Positions 49,476 to 58,549 of a stretch of 64,000 nt of DNA are shown here, piece after piece. A program made the position numbers and the translations under genes. The stretch's first letter is position 1. Each line of letters begins with the position of its first letter. Below the pieces are notes generated by a model. The model worked only from the letters and a program-made list of their open reading frames with translations, was not told the DNA's origin and did no database searches. Origin of the DNA: Subdoligranulum variabile (GTDB lineage: Bacteria > Bacillota > Clostridia > Oscillospirales > Ruminococcaceae); contig NZ_CP102293.1 of the NCBI RefSeq assembly GCF_025152575.1, positions 558,001-622,000 of the forward strand, given 5' to 3'.

Positions 49476-49601
49476 GGTCACTTTCCCTTTCTACCTCGTA
49501 TCGGTATCGTTTGTTATTGGAGTTCTTATTTGGGGTTGTAGGCAAGTATGCAACAACGCAAGGGGCAGCGGCGGCGCGTCCCTTTGCATGGTTACCTTGG
49601 T

Positions 49602-50561
49602 TCATGCGTTCAGCTGCCAGTACCACTTGTCGCCCTTGCGGACGCTGCGGATGTTCAGCCTGCCTTTGACCAGATTCACCGTCCGGTCCTGGATGCCTTT
49701 GCTCTTGAAATGCTGGATGATCTCCTGATTGGGTATAGGGCCCTTTTCCAGCAGCCGGGGCAGTTCTTCCTCTACCTGCTGTTGCTTGGTGGGGGCTTCC
49801 GACAGACTGTCGCAGCCGTTCAAAAGGGATTCTGCGTCCTCGTCCAGCTGCCGCAGCCATTCCACATGGTCGCTCAGCTCAAACAGCAGTGCCGGACCGG
49901 CAGCGGCCAGATTGCTTTTCACCGGCACCAGCACCCGCTGTGTGGGCGAACGCTGGTACCGTGTCACGGTCAGAATGGATCGCACAGCACCGGCAATGTC
50001 GATGGAACCGCTGGTGCGGTACAGGGCGTTGATGCCGCTCATCTTGTTCATGTGCGCCACAATGAGCACGGCGCATCTGGTGCGCTGGGCCATGGCGTAC
50101 AGACTGCGGAAAGCGCCCCGCACCTCGTTGGCCTGATTCATGCTCACCGTAGGGCCGATGTAGGCCGAGAGAGGGTCGAGGATCAGAAGCCGGGCATTCT
50201 CCTGCAGGATGCTTTGCTCCAGTCGCGGATCGTCGAAGGTCAGCGCCCGCTTTTCTTCATTGATGATTTTGATGCGGGTGCAGTTGGCTCCCGCGCTTTC
50301 CAGCCTCGGCTTGATGGTGTCGGCAATGCCGTCTTCCGAGGTCTGGTACAGGATGTTGATGGGCTCCCGGACGGCTTCCTCAAAGGGAAGGCTTTCACCT
50401 TTGGAGAGCAGCGCTGCCAATGACAACACTGCCATCGTCTTGCCGCATCCGGGGTCGCCCTGTAATATGGTGATCTTCCCGTATGGGATGTAAGGATACC
50501 AAAGCCATTTCACTTCCTCTGCCTGGATATCCGCAAAACAGAGGATCTCTTGCTCATTCAC
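49602..50561 (-). CDS. RepA/RadA-like AAA ATPase (element replication or partition helicase)
   Basis: 319 residues from GTG 50559-50561 (AAAGGAGG, 10-nt spacing). Walker A LQGDPGCGKTMAVLSLA, Walker B LLILDPLSAYIGP, and the VAHMNKMSGI sensor match hexameric RepA/KaiC-like helicases of plasmids and phages. C-terminal part ends in a winged-helix-like DNA-binding region (IQHFKSKGIQDRTVNLVKGRLNI). It is probably a replication initiator helper or DNA-primase-associated helicase of the element. Confidence 0.82.
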   Translation of the reverse strand: MNEQEILCFADIQAEEVKWLWYPYIPYGKITILQGDPGCGKTMAVLSLAALLSKGESLPFEEAVREPINILYQTSEDGIADTIKPRLESAGANCTRIKIINEEKRALTFDDPRLEQSILQENARLLILDPLSAYIGPTVSMNQANEVRGAFRSLYAMAQRTRCAVLIVAHMNKMSGINALYRTSGSIDIAGAVRSILTVTRYQRSPTQRVLVPVKSNLAAAGPALLFELSDHVEWLRQLDEDAESLLNGCDSLSEAPTKQQQVEEELPRLLEKGPIPNQEIIQHFKSKGIQDRTVNLVKGRLNIRSVRKGDKWYWQLNA

Positions 50562-50761
50562 AAAAGTGCCTCCTTTATGAAGTTCAAATAAAAGGCCGGT
50601 CCGCCGAATCCGTTCCTGTCCGGGTGTCTCCCCCAACGTTGTCTCGCTCGCCTTGCGGGGTCATGGCAAGATCGTATCTCCTTCAGCGGCCGGGTATTCA
50701 GTTTTCAAGGTTCCGTGGCAACAGAATATCACGTCTTGACCGCAAATGCTATACATGTTAT

Positions 50762-50855
50762 TATAATTTCATGTAAAGATGAAATTACACGTTAATTTTC
50801 AAGGCATTACACAAATATCTATCGTCGAAACGTAATATATTAACGTTCTTGCATT
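50762..50855. promoter_or_regulatory. AT-rich intergenic control region with nested dyads (50562-50869 has no gene)
   Basis: TATAAT (50762-50767) overlaps the dyad TAATTTCAT-N6-ATGAAATTA (50764-50787). A second dyad TACATG-N12-CATGTA (50752-50775) shares the same centre. A near-palindrome AACGTAATATATTAACGTT lies near 50839-50855. TTGACC (50736-50741) is 20 nt from the -10, so the promoter is suboptimal. It may be the operator or origin region between the ATPase and the DUF6076 gene. Confidence 0.45.
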
Positions 50856-50869
50856 TGAGGAAAAGCATC

Positions 50870-52732
50870 ATGTCCACAAGTATTATCTTCCGTTTTGAGG
50901 GCGAAAAGCTGTTGGAGCCCTTTTTGATTCCCCAATCCTTATTTGCTCCTCATCTTCAAGGGGACCCGGCCGCGCGGGAAATGCGCCGCCAGCAGGAACG
51001 GACAGCCACGCATCTCCGCCTTAAGAACATTCACCAGTACCGAGAAGTGCTGGACAAATCCTCAATAACTGAGCCTCTTGATTCCAAATTGGAAAGAGGT
51101 TCTGATTCTTCACTCAATAAGGAAACCGTGCTTGAGTGGTTGCGGCGATGGAGCAGCCGAATCTTTTCCGACAAACAGTCGAAGGCAGCAGCAACTGCAG
51201 CCTCTTCGGAAGAAGAAGATTCTTCCCCTTTTACCGTAGAGCCGCAGGCTAAGCCTACTTCTATGCGCAGACAACGCACAGAGTCTCTGCAGCGGGACAC
51301 GATACTGGATCGATTGCTCTCTATGGACCTGCAGGAGTATATTGATTATCTCCGTAAACATCAGAAAAACATCTGGATGGAAGAGAGCTACCCTTTGGGG
51401 ATGCTTGTGTTTGCAACATTGGATCTTCCCTGGACGGAACTGGCACAGGAAGCGAAGGCTCTACTTGACGCTAACCGGGATGCAGCGATGCCCATCAATC
51501 CAGATCTGTTTTCTACCACTGATTGGCGGCATTATGTAGCGCCTACTTCTTCCCCTACGGCACCTGCAGCAGAAGTACACACAATAGCTGATGGTCTGGC
51601 TCACCCGGAGAAAACCCTCTATTGTCAGGTGGCTGAACTCTATAATAAGGTACAGGATGCTCTGCAAGATTACCCCGCTATGCAGAATCTACTGAAAGAC
51701 TACTGCACCCAGGCAGCTTGCGATTTCTACCACCAGGCTTTGGTAAAGCTAAATTATATGGCTTTTCCTCAGGAAGATCTGGATCTGATTATAGAAAACA
51801 AGTTTGTAAAGGTGGCCCAGCGCGAACTGAACAAGGCATTTGCTTTGGAAAGTGCCGCTGAGTGTATCGAACGTTATCTGGATTCCTGGCCGGAACCCGA
51901 TGCCGTTTTGGTACAATATGAAGATTCCGATGACAGAGAATACTCCGCTGCCGCCTATACCATTCTGAAGTTCCTGTGGGAACAGCTGAAAGGATTGTCT
52001 GATTTTCAGCCCGCCCTGTCCGATTTGGTTGATTTCACTTTGGTGGCTGCCGATACTCAGTCTGACAAAGATGCTATGCAGAGATATGGTGATGCCTTAC
52101 TACTGCGATACTCTGGTATCAGAGCTGGAAACAAGCTATATGAGCAACTTCACATGAAGATGCTCAGCCGATTGTCTCTGCCGGAGGAATCCCCCAAGGC
52201 CCGGAAGCATCCCGATATTACCAGTCGCAGCTACCTTGTGGCGGATAATCTGTCCGAGGCGGTGATGGCGGAGTTCTTGCAAATGTGCGGTCAACACAAA
52301 ACATCCCGTCACTGCAAGCAGTGCGGGATGTTGTTCATACCGTTCAGTTCCACGGCCAAATACTGTGACCGCAAGGCGCCCAACGGTGGTCAGCGCACCT
52401 GCAAGGAAGTTGGTGCCGAGGAGACCGCTAAAAGCCGCACAGTAGATCCTGCAACTGCTCTATACACCAAGATTGGCAACAAGCTGAACGGCAGACTCAG
52501 CCGTTTTGTGGGTATGTCCGATACCAGCCGCAAAGCTACCATCACCCGCTGGCGGGCAGAAGTAAAGCCCCTGGTATCGCGGGCATCGGAACATCCCGAA
52601 ACCTTTGATCCAGAGGCTTTTGATAAAGAACTATGCGCGATTTTTGATAGAATTCGGCAAGAGGAGACGGTCGAAGAACGCCGCAAGCAAAAAAGAAGCA
52701 CAAGCAGACGCAAAGTTGGAGAGAAAGAATAA
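50870..52732 (+). CDS. DUF6076-type protein with C-terminal zinc-ribbon-like motif
   Basis: 620 residues. Mostly helical; the C-terminal part carries HCKQCGMLFIPFSSTAKYCDR and TCKEVG (CxxC ... Cx7+C), a probable zinc-binding knuckle, as in DUF6076 proteins of Firmicute mobile elements. No enzymatic motif was recognised. Codon use is lower in GC than the host genes. ATG at 50870 with TGAGGAA. It is divergent from the ATPase and stands alone. Confidence 0.7.
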   Translation: MSTSIIFRFEGEKLLEPFLIPQSLFAPHLQGDPAAREMRRQQERTATHLRLKNIHQYREVLDKSSITEPLDSKLERGSDSSLNKETVLEWLRRWSSRIFSDKQSKAAATAASSEEEDSSPFTVEPQAKPTSMRRQRTESLQRDTILDRLLSMDLQEYIDYLRKHQKNIWMEESYPLGMLVFATLDLPWTELAQEAKALLDANRDAAMPINPDLFSTTDWRHYVAPTSSPTAPAAEVHTIADGLAHPEKTLYCQVAELYNKVQDALQDYPAMQNLLKDYCTQAACDFYHQALVKLNYMAFPQEDLDLIIENKFVKVAQRELNKAFALESAAECIERYLDSWPEPDAVLVQYEDSDDREYSAAAYTILKFLWEQLKGLSDFQPALSDLVDFTLVAADTQSDKDAMQRYGDALLLRYSGIRAGNKLYEQLHMKMLSRLSLPEESPKARKHPDITSRSYLVADNLSEAVMAEFLQMCGQHKTSRHCKQCGMLFIPFSSTAKYCDRKAPNGGQRTCKEVGAEETAKSRTVDPATALYTKIGNKLNGRLSRFVGMSDTSRKATITRWRAEVKPLVSRASEHPETFDPEAFDKELCAIFDRIRQEETVEERRKQKRSTSRRKVGEKE

Positions 52733-52899
52733 TCTCTCTTTGCAAAAAATGAAGTGGCCTCGATTTTTTTAAGCCGTTTCTCCAAGCAGAAGCAAAGTAA
52801 GCAAGCATTTCGAATGATTCAAGGCGATCAAAAACGTCATTTTGCAATTTCAGAGCAATATGCACAAAGATTGTAAAACAATTTATACGCATTTTCTGC

Positions 52900-52928
52900 T
52901 TGACTCATTCCGCAAAAGCGTGTAAAAT
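52900..52928 (+). promoter_or_regulatory. Promoter of the 128-residue gene
   Basis: TTGACT (52900-52905), 17-nt spacer, TAAAAT (52923-52928). Confidence 0.7.
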
Positions 52929-52952
52929 GTTAAGCAGAAAGGAGGAGCCATC

Positions 52953-53339
52953 ATGTCTATTCTGGATTCTTTCACCGCTTACAATTTCAATGTAGGCGTC
53001 CCGTACATTTCCATCACAAGTAACGGCATCACGTTTAACAAGTCGGTCGTCATCAAATTAGGCTATCCCAAGTTCGTGGTGCTTTTGATTGACGAGAATG
53101 AGAAACGAATCGCGATTCAAGCATGCGAGGAAAGTGCAAAAAATGCAGTCGCTTTTTACAAAGAGAAAAAATCCAATGTAGTTTCTGTGCGGTGGAACGG
53201 TCGCGATCTCCTAAACACGTTTCAAGAGCTGATGGGATGGAATCTAAAAGAATCAAGTGGCTATCGCATCGATGGTGTACTTTTGAAAGAGGAGCATGCG
53301 ATGCTATTTGATCTCAAGGAAGCGCATCCCCTTAGCTAG
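52953..53339 (+). CDS. Unrecognised small protein of the mobile element
   Basis: 128 residues. Segment GVPYISITSNGITFNKSVVIKLGYPKFVVLLIDENEKRIAIQACEE, beta-strand rich, no known motif. AAAGGAGGAG before the ATG and its own promoter and terminator. It may be a nucleic acid or partner-binding protein; no function is claimed. Confidence 0.6.
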   Translation: MSILDSFTAYNFNVGVPYISITSNGITFNKSVVIKLGYPKFVVLLIDENEKRIAIQACEESAKNAVAFYKEKKSNVVSVRWNGRDLLNTFQELMGWNLKESSGYRIDGVLLKEEHAMLFDLKEAHPLS

Positions 53340-53367
53340 TTGTCCTGCGGCAATGTCCGCTTGACAT

Positions 53368-53406
53368 AAAAAAGCCCCACTCGAGCTGGCACTCAAATGG
53401 GGTTTT
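53368..53406 (+). terminator. Terminator of the 128-residue gene
   Basis: AAAAAAGCCCCA paired with TGGGGTTTT around a 18-nt interior; imperfect but T-rich. Confidence 0.55.
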
Positions 53407-53536
53407 GGCAAGATGTAGACATGGCAAACCACCATGTGCTAAACCTTTAACACCTTTAGTATATCGACCATGTTTGCCTCTTGCAAGCATTTCTGAGATT
53501 CGTCCCAGAAAAATCTGCTTGAAGGAGGTAGTTGCG

Positions 53537-53662
53537 ATGGATGAGATTCGCAAAAGTGATGTCACGTACATCTACGTTGCGTTTATTACGCTTCGCAATG
53601 GCAAACGCATTTATGCCCGCCAGTACGGGCACAAAGCGTTCCGCATTGCGGTAAAGCATTGA
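53537..53662 (+). CDS. Small protein, 41 residues
   Basis: Starts MDEIRKSDVTYIYVAFITL and ends AFRIAVKH. AAGGAGG precedes the ATG with 8-nt spacing. Charged with one short hydrophobic strand. Not recognised; neighbours suggest an element-borne accessory gene. Confidence 0.5.
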   Translation: MDEIRKSDVTYIYVAFITLRNGKRIYARQYGHKAFRIAVKH

Positions 53663-53721
53663 TGAATCCGTTGGGATGTTGGTGGTTTCATCCCTTTTTT
53701 CTGAAACCGAAAGGAGTTTCA

Positions 53722-53946
53722 ATGAAAAAAGAATATCACATCACAAAGCGTCCAGATGGTAACTGGCAGTACAAAGAAATCCACAACACCAGAGCAACTG
53801 GTATTGCGTCCACACAAGAGCAGGCATTTAAGGAAGCTCGTGTGGTTGCAATTCATCAGAGTGCCGAGGTGGTTATCCATGGTGTTGATGGAAAGATTCG
53901 TGAGAAAAACTCATATGGTAATGATCCATTTCCGCCAAAAGGCTGA
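53722..53946 (+). CDS. DUF2188-family protein
   Basis: 74 residues. The tail AEVVIHGVDGKIREKNSYGNDPFPPKG is the DUF2188 signature (YdaT-like), and the N-terminal KEYHITKRPDGNWQYKE fits. Function unknown. AAAGGAG before the ATG. A strong terminator follows. Confidence 0.8.
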   Translation: MKKEYHITKRPDGNWQYKEIHNTRATGIASTQEQAFKEARVVAIHQSAEVVIHGVDGKIREKNSYGNDPFPPKG

Positions 53947-53973
53947 GTTTCTGGATAACTGATTTCTGAGTAG

Positions 53974-54013
53974 AAGCGAGAAGATTTTGTAAAAAATCTT
54001 CTCGCTTTTTTAT
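53974..54013. terminator. Bidirectional terminator between DUF2188 gene and hsdR
   Basis: AAGCGAGAAGATTTT paired with AAAATCTTCTCGCTT, then six T on the plus strand. Confidence 0.85.
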
Positions 54014-54058
54014 TATAAAAATCTCCTCATAGTTTTCGCATTCTGATACGTATCATTT

Positions 54059-57000
54059 TCATTGCGCATTATCCGTCCACATCTCGCACTGGCTCATAAC
54101 GGTCTTTACCGCATCTTCCATGCCTTCCGGCGGATACTTATGTCTCTTCAGCAAATGTTTTACCAATCTGCGCATTCCAGCGCGGGCGCTTTCTTTCTTC
54201 TGCCAGTCAATGGTGCGGTTTTTGCGCAACGTATCCGTCAGCTCTTTTGTGATAGCAATCAGCTCGTCATGCTCGTAAAAATCCTTGATGGCCTGGGGTT
54301 TGGTTAAGGCATCATAGAAGGCCAGTTCTTCTTGGGTAAGTCCCAGCTTTTCGCCTTCTGCATTGGCCGAGGCAATATCTTTGGCCAGCTTCAGGAGCTC
54401 TTCAATGACCTGTTCGTTCGTCAGCATACCGTTGAGATACCGGTTCATGGAGCTCTGGATGATTTCGGAGAACTTCTCCGACTTCACCACATTGGTACGC
54501 CGATAGACTGAAACCTGCTCAGCAATCAGCTTTTTCAGCAACTCTACCGCCAGGTTCTTCTCCTTCATATGGGAGATCTCATCCAAAAACTTAGGATCGA
54601 ACAAAGAGAATTCTTTCCCCACATCAGAGAACAGATTGATAACGCCTTCGCTCTTGATACTGTGTTTCAGCAACTCATTGATGCGCTGATTGACTTCCGG
54701 CAACGTGAATTTTTTGCCGGTTCCACCACCCGTCGTAAGGCGAACAAGCATGGTGCGCACCGCTTCAAAATAGGCAGCTTCCAAGCGGATTTTCTCATCT
54801 ACCATACTGCTGCACAGGGAAAGTGCCTGTTTGAGCAGCAGAGCTTCTTTGATGTAGACGTTCTGTGTTTTTTCCTTATCCGGCAAATTGTGCTCTGCCA
54901 CCGATTTGCCCAGTAGGAAGTTGACGCCACCGCTAATCATCCGTGCCTTTTCAAGGTCATCGCCGGTCATGAAGGTAGTGTAGTCAAAACCGTGGAACAG
55001 GTCGCGGCACACTTCCAGCTTTTCCAAGAACTTGGGATAAGCAGCCTTGCTCACGTCCGGGTCACCGTAGTTCTTTTTATCCCGAACGGTATAGTCGTTC
55101 ATCGCCTGCTTGAGGGCTGCAGCAATACCCACATAGTCCACTACCAGGCCGCCTTCCTTGTCACGGAAAACGCGGTTCACTCTGGCGATAGCCTGCATCA
55201 GGTTATGCCCGGCCATGGGCTTATACACATACATGGTGGCCAGGGAGGGTACATCAAATCCCGTCAACCACATGTCCACCACGATGGCAATTTTCATGGG
55301 GGAACTGTTGTCCTTGAACTTGCGGGCAAGCTCCTCTTTATGGGACTTGTTGCCGATAATCTCCCGCCATTCTTCCGGATCATTGTTGCCCTGGGTCATC
55401 ACCACGCCCACTTTCTCGGTCCAATCCGGGCGCAGCTGGAGAATGCGCTTATAGATTTTCATGGCAATGGGGCGAGAGTAAGCCACAATCATGGCTTTGC
55501 CGGTGAGCAGGTTGGCTCGGTAATTCTCGTAGTGGTCGAGGATATCATCCACTAAGGACGCAATGGTCTGGTCGGCCCCCAGAATGGCCTCCATCTGTCC
55601 CAGCTCTTTCTTGCTTTTTTCGATAACATAGGGGTCCGCGTTCTGTGCCATCAAATCATATTCCGCATCGATCAGTCGCAGGGTCTTTTCGTCCAGCTTC
55701 AAATGGATAACGCGGCTTTCGTAGTAAACTGGGCGGGTAGCTCCATCCTCCACTGCCTGGGTCATATCGTAGATGTCGATATAGTCGCCGAACACTTCCC
55801 GGGTGCTGCGGTCTTTAGAGGAAATGGGAGTACCGGTAAAGCCGATGTATGTAGCATTGGGCAGGCTGTCGCGGATGATGCGGGCCGTGCCGATGGAGGT
55901 TTTGACCTCCAGTTCGCCTTTTTCATTTTGCTTGGTGATGACCTTTTCGGTAAGGCCGTACTGCCCGCGATGGGCCTCATCCGCCATGACCACGATGTTC
56001 CGGCGTTCCGACAACGGCTCGCCGGTCTCCTCGAACTTCTGCATGGTGGTGAAGATGATACCGTTTGCCTGACGGCCCGCCAGCAGTTCCTGCAAATTCT
56101 GGCGGCTTTCCGCCTGCTGGGGTGTCTGGCGCAGAAAATCCTTGCACCGTGAGAACTGGCCATACAGCTGGTTGTCCAGATCATTGCGGTCGGTGATAAC
56201 CACAATGGTGGGGCTCTCCAGTGCCTTTTGCAGATAATGGGCATAGAACACCATGGACAGAGACTTACCGCTTCCCTGGGTGTGCCAGAACACGCCACCC
56301 TTACCGTCGGTGACGGTGGCGTGCCGGGTGGATTCAATGGCCTTTTTCACCGCGAAATACTGGTGATAGCCTGCCAAGACCTTAAAGGTGTTGGCGCCGT
56401 CCACGTTGAAGCAGATAAAGTTCTGGAGTATATCCAGGAAGCGCCGCTTCTCGAAGATGCCCTCAAAGAAGGTGTCGAACTGGGCAGCCTGAGTGTTCTC
56501 GTAGCTGCCGTCCTTGGTTTTCCAGGCCATGAAGCGGTCCTCGCCGGAGGTGATGGTGCCCGCCTTGGAGGTGGTCATGTCGCTCATGACGCAGACCTGA
56601 TTGTAGATGAACAAGGACGGAATCTCATGCATGTAGTTCCGCAGCTGGCGATAAGCGGCGGAAGCATCGGTTTCCTCACGGGAGGGAGATTTCAGCTCCA
56701 CGACCACCAGCGGCAGGCCGTTGACAAACAAGACAATATCGGCTCGTTTTTCACTGTTTTCAATGACCGTCCACTGGTTGATAGCGGTAAAGCTGTTGTT
56801 TTCCGAATGCTGGTAGTCCACCAGATACACCAGTCCGGAGCGTTCTTCGCCCTTCATCAGATACTTCACCGGCACACCATTTTGCAGATAGTCGGTAAAG
56901 ACCATATTTTTCTGCAACAGAGATCCAGACTCAAAGTTTTTGAGCTTGTACACTGCGTCATCCAACGCCTCCCGAGGCATGGTGGGATTGACCACCTGGA

Positions 57001-57139
57001 GAGCAGGCAGCAGTTCATCCTCATACAGCGGAGAGTGGTAGTCCCGCTCAATATCCGGGCCGTAAACATAGGAATAGCCCAGGCTCTGGGTAAAGAGCTG
57101 TAATACGGCGTTTTCGTAGTTGGATTCGGTGAAAGGCAT
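54059..57139 (-). CDS. hsdR: Type I restriction enzyme, endonuclease/helicase subunit
   Basis: 1026 residues. N-terminal nuclease domain with ADIVLFVNGLPLVVVELKSP (D...E-x-K), then the SF2 translocase: Walker A HTQGSGKSLSMVFYA, DEAH-like VVMADEAHRGQYGL, motif III FTGTPISSKD, and VDMWLTGFDVPSLATMY late motifs. It uses ATP to translocate DNA and cut at a distance. ATG with GAGGTGAC. The C-terminal helical region docks on M2S. It is the last gene of the hsd operon. Confidence 0.94.
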   Translation of the reverse strand: MPFTESNYENAVLQLFTQSLGYSYVYGPDIERDYHSPLYEDELLPALQVVNPTMPREALDDAVYKLKNFESGSLLQKNMVFTDYLQNGVPVKYLMKGEERSGLVYLVDYQHSENNSFTAINQWTVIENSEKRADIVLFVNGLPLVVVELKSPSREETDASAAYRQLRNYMHEIPSLFIYNQVCVMSDMTTSKAGTITSGEDRFMAWKTKDGSYENTQAAQFDTFFEGIFEKRRFLDILQNFICFNVDGANTFKVLAGYHQYFAVKKAIESTRHATVTDGKGGVFWHTQGSGKSLSMVFYAHYLQKALESPTIVVITDRNDLDNQLYGQFSRCKDFLRQTPQQAESRQNLQELLAGRQANGIIFTTMQKFEETGEPLSERRNIVVMADEAHRGQYGLTEKVITKQNEKGELEVKTSIGTARIIRDSLPNATYIGFTGTPISSKDRSTREVFGDYIDIYDMTQAVEDGATRPVYYESRVIHLKLDEKTLRLIDAEYDLMAQNADPYVIEKSKKELGQMEAILGADQTIASLVDDILDHYENYRANLLTGKAMIVAYSRPIAMKIYKRILQLRPDWTEKVGVVMTQGNNDPEEWREIIGNKSHKEELARKFKDNSSPMKIAIVVDMWLTGFDVPSLATMYVYKPMAGHNLMQAIARVNRVFRDKEGGLVVDYVGIAAALKQAMNDYTVRDKKNYGDPDVSKAAYPKFLEKLEVCRDLFHGFDYTTFMTGDDLEKARMISGGVNFLLGKSVAEHNLPDKEKTQNVYIKEALLLKQALSLCSSMVDEKIRLEAAYFEAVRTMLVRLTTGGGTGKKFTLPEVNQRINELLKHSIKSEGVINLFSDVGKEFSLFDPKFLDEISHMKEKNLAVELLKKLIAEQVSVYRRTNVVKSEKFSEIIQSSMNRYLNGMLTNEQVIEELLKLAKDIASANAEGEKLGLTQEELAFYDALTKPQAIKDFYEHDELIAITKELTDTLRKNRTIDWQKKESARAGMRRLVKHLLKRHKYPPEGMEDAVKTVMSQCEMWTDNAQ

Positions 57140-57160
57140 GGTAGGTCACCTCATATCGAT

Positions 57161-57589
57161 TTAGTATCCCCGGAAATCATGCAATAACTCGCTAAGCTTA
57201 TCATTTTTGCGGATAAATTCCATCAAGTAGTTTTCGTCTATCACAAATTGTTTATTACCTTGGTTAACCTTAGTTTTCGTCGCTAGTTTTTGCTTATTAT
57301 CTACATCTGTAATCTGGAAACTATGGATTATTCTATTGCGCATTTCAACTAGTTCTTCAAAAGTACTTGCTATCTCGTAGTTTCCATCTTTGCAAATATT
57401 TTCTCTCAAAGCCGATTTTAGCTTCCCGGATTCCTTATCCACCAATTCATACCAGATGTAGGAGTCGCTAACACGCAATATATTTTCTATCACAAACGCA
57501 TTATTGGAATTAAACACGCATAATGCTGTACCTAAAAGTTCTCGATAATGCTTTTCTGGAAGTGCCTGCCTTGTATAACTTTCGTACAT
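57161..57589 (-). CDS. HEPN-like protein, putative ribonuclease, in hsdS-hsdR interval
   Basis: 142 residues, helical. The block ELVEMRNRIIHSF contains R-N-x-x-x-H, the signature of HEPN ribonucleases, in a helix preceded by LLGTALCVFNSNNAFVIENIL, as HEPN helices usually run. ATG with GGAGAG. AT-rich. It lies directly upstream of hsdR on the same strand, the place where prrC anticodon nuclease genes occur in other type I loci. A role as toxin or RNA-cutting guard is inferred; no antitoxin was recognised beyond its neighbours. Confidence 0.65.
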   Translation of the reverse strand: MYESYTRQALPEKHYRELLGTALCVFNSNNAFVIENILRVSDSYIWYELVDKESGKLKSALRENICKDGNYEIASTFEELVEMRNRIIHSFQITDVDNKQKLATKTKVNQGNKQFVIDENYLMEFIRKNDKLSELLHDFRGY

Positions 57590-57634
57590 TTCTTTTCTCT
57601 CCGGCTGCTTGGTATCATTGCCTCTTTTTCCTGT

Positions 57635-57784
57635 TCAATTCGGCCAGATATCAACTTTAGAATAGTCCGCCTCAATAAAGTTATCTTTCCTATTGGCGCG
57701 ATTAAAGTTTTCTCTATTTAAAACTAGGATAAAAACAGTTACAAATATAAAATTGTACGTGCAAAATCCAAAATAATTTGGCAA
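57635..57784 (-). CDS. Possible small membrane ORF overlapping the 103-residue gene
   Basis: A 49-codon frame from TTG (57782-57784) to TGA (57635-57637) encoding NFIFVTVFILVLNREN and a soluble tail NRKDNFIEADYSKVDIW. It overlaps the end of the preceding gene out of frame and has no ribosome site. It could be a remnant or a frameshifted tail of an older gene. Confidence 0.2.
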   Translation of the reverse strand: MPNYFGFCTYNFIFVTVFILVLNRENFNRANRKDNFIEADYSKVDIWPN

Positions 57785-58050
57785 ATTGTATTTACTTGTA
57801 AAGAATAATCGTTATTCGAATTTGGTTGTTGAACAACGTTATTAATGCTTGTAAGGCATGTATTCACATCTACATAAGAAGAAATTATTTGCATGACTGA
57901 AAAAATATAGTTTATCCAAATACCAAAACTTTCCCCACTAACAGTATATGCAGGAGAAGTCATTCCGTACTTTACCGTAGGTTTCGTAGGCGCATCTTCT
58001 ACAATTTTTGTAAGGGTATTTATAATCATGTTTTTAGTCTGGTAATCCAT
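57739..58050 (-). CDS. Unrecognised protein of the hsd accessory cassette
   Basis: 103 residues, AT-rich gene. Segments FGIWINYIFSVMQIISSYVDV and ICQIILDFARTILYL suggest hydrophobic helices, but no classical membrane topology. GGGGGAC two codons before the ATG. It overlaps nothing and starts 2 nt after the previous stop, so it is co-translated with the membrane protein upstream. Confidence 0.55.
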   Translation of the reverse strand: MDYQTKNMIINTLTKIVEDAPTKPTVKYGMTSPAYTVSGESFGIWINYIFSVMQIISSYVDVNTCLTSINNVVQQPNSNNDYSLQVNTICQIILDFARTILYL

Positions 58051-58052
58051 GC

Positions 58053-58523
58053 TTATTGTCCCCCTTTAGCTTCTCGATGAAAGTCATTTGCATTCGACTC
58101 TTGCTTTTTAACTTGTTCAAGCATCGTGTCCAGTTGGTACTTCCACTTTGCTTCGTCTAAACTTTGCTGTGTTTGCTCATGCTTTCGTTGAGCCACCTTT
58201 ATTCCCTTTCCCTCAACTTCATAAATAAGAAGAAAAATCAAAATAATCCATACAAGAAACAGAATATTGTTTCCGTCAAATTTCTGAAAGAACTGCATAG
58301 ACACACACTTATTCCAATTGACAAATACATAAATCGTTAGAGCCCCAACGATTGCGCCATGAAATATTTCGTAACGTAGCGAGCAGATTCTCTTTAAAAA
58401 CTTTTTCTGCCATTGCGCTTGCTCAGTAAAGCAGAAGCGAACAAAGCTAAAAAATATAGCAATCATCGACAGTAAAATTGCCATAGCGCTAAGAATGATG
58501 CACTGCATCAGTTTATTTTCCAT
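58053..58523 (-). CDS. Membrane protein of the hsd accessory cassette
   Basis: 156 residues. Three hydrophobic helices (about 4-30, 52-72, 85-102), then a coiled-coil tail (KVAQRKHEQTQQSLDEAKWKYQ). AT-rich. ATG with GGGAGT. It follows hsdS at 26 bp. A sensor or effector at the membrane is one possibility. Confidence 0.6.
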   Translation of the reverse strand: MENKLMQCIILSAMAILLSMIAIFFSFVRFCFTEQAQWQKKFLKRICSLRYEIFHGAIVGALTIYVFVNWNKCVSMQFFQKFDGNNILFLVWIILIFLLIYEVEGKGIKVAQRKHEQTQQSLDEAKWKYQLDTMLEQVKKQESNANDFHREAKGGQ

Positions 58524-58549
58524 ACATTACTCCCATTTATGCCTGTAGA

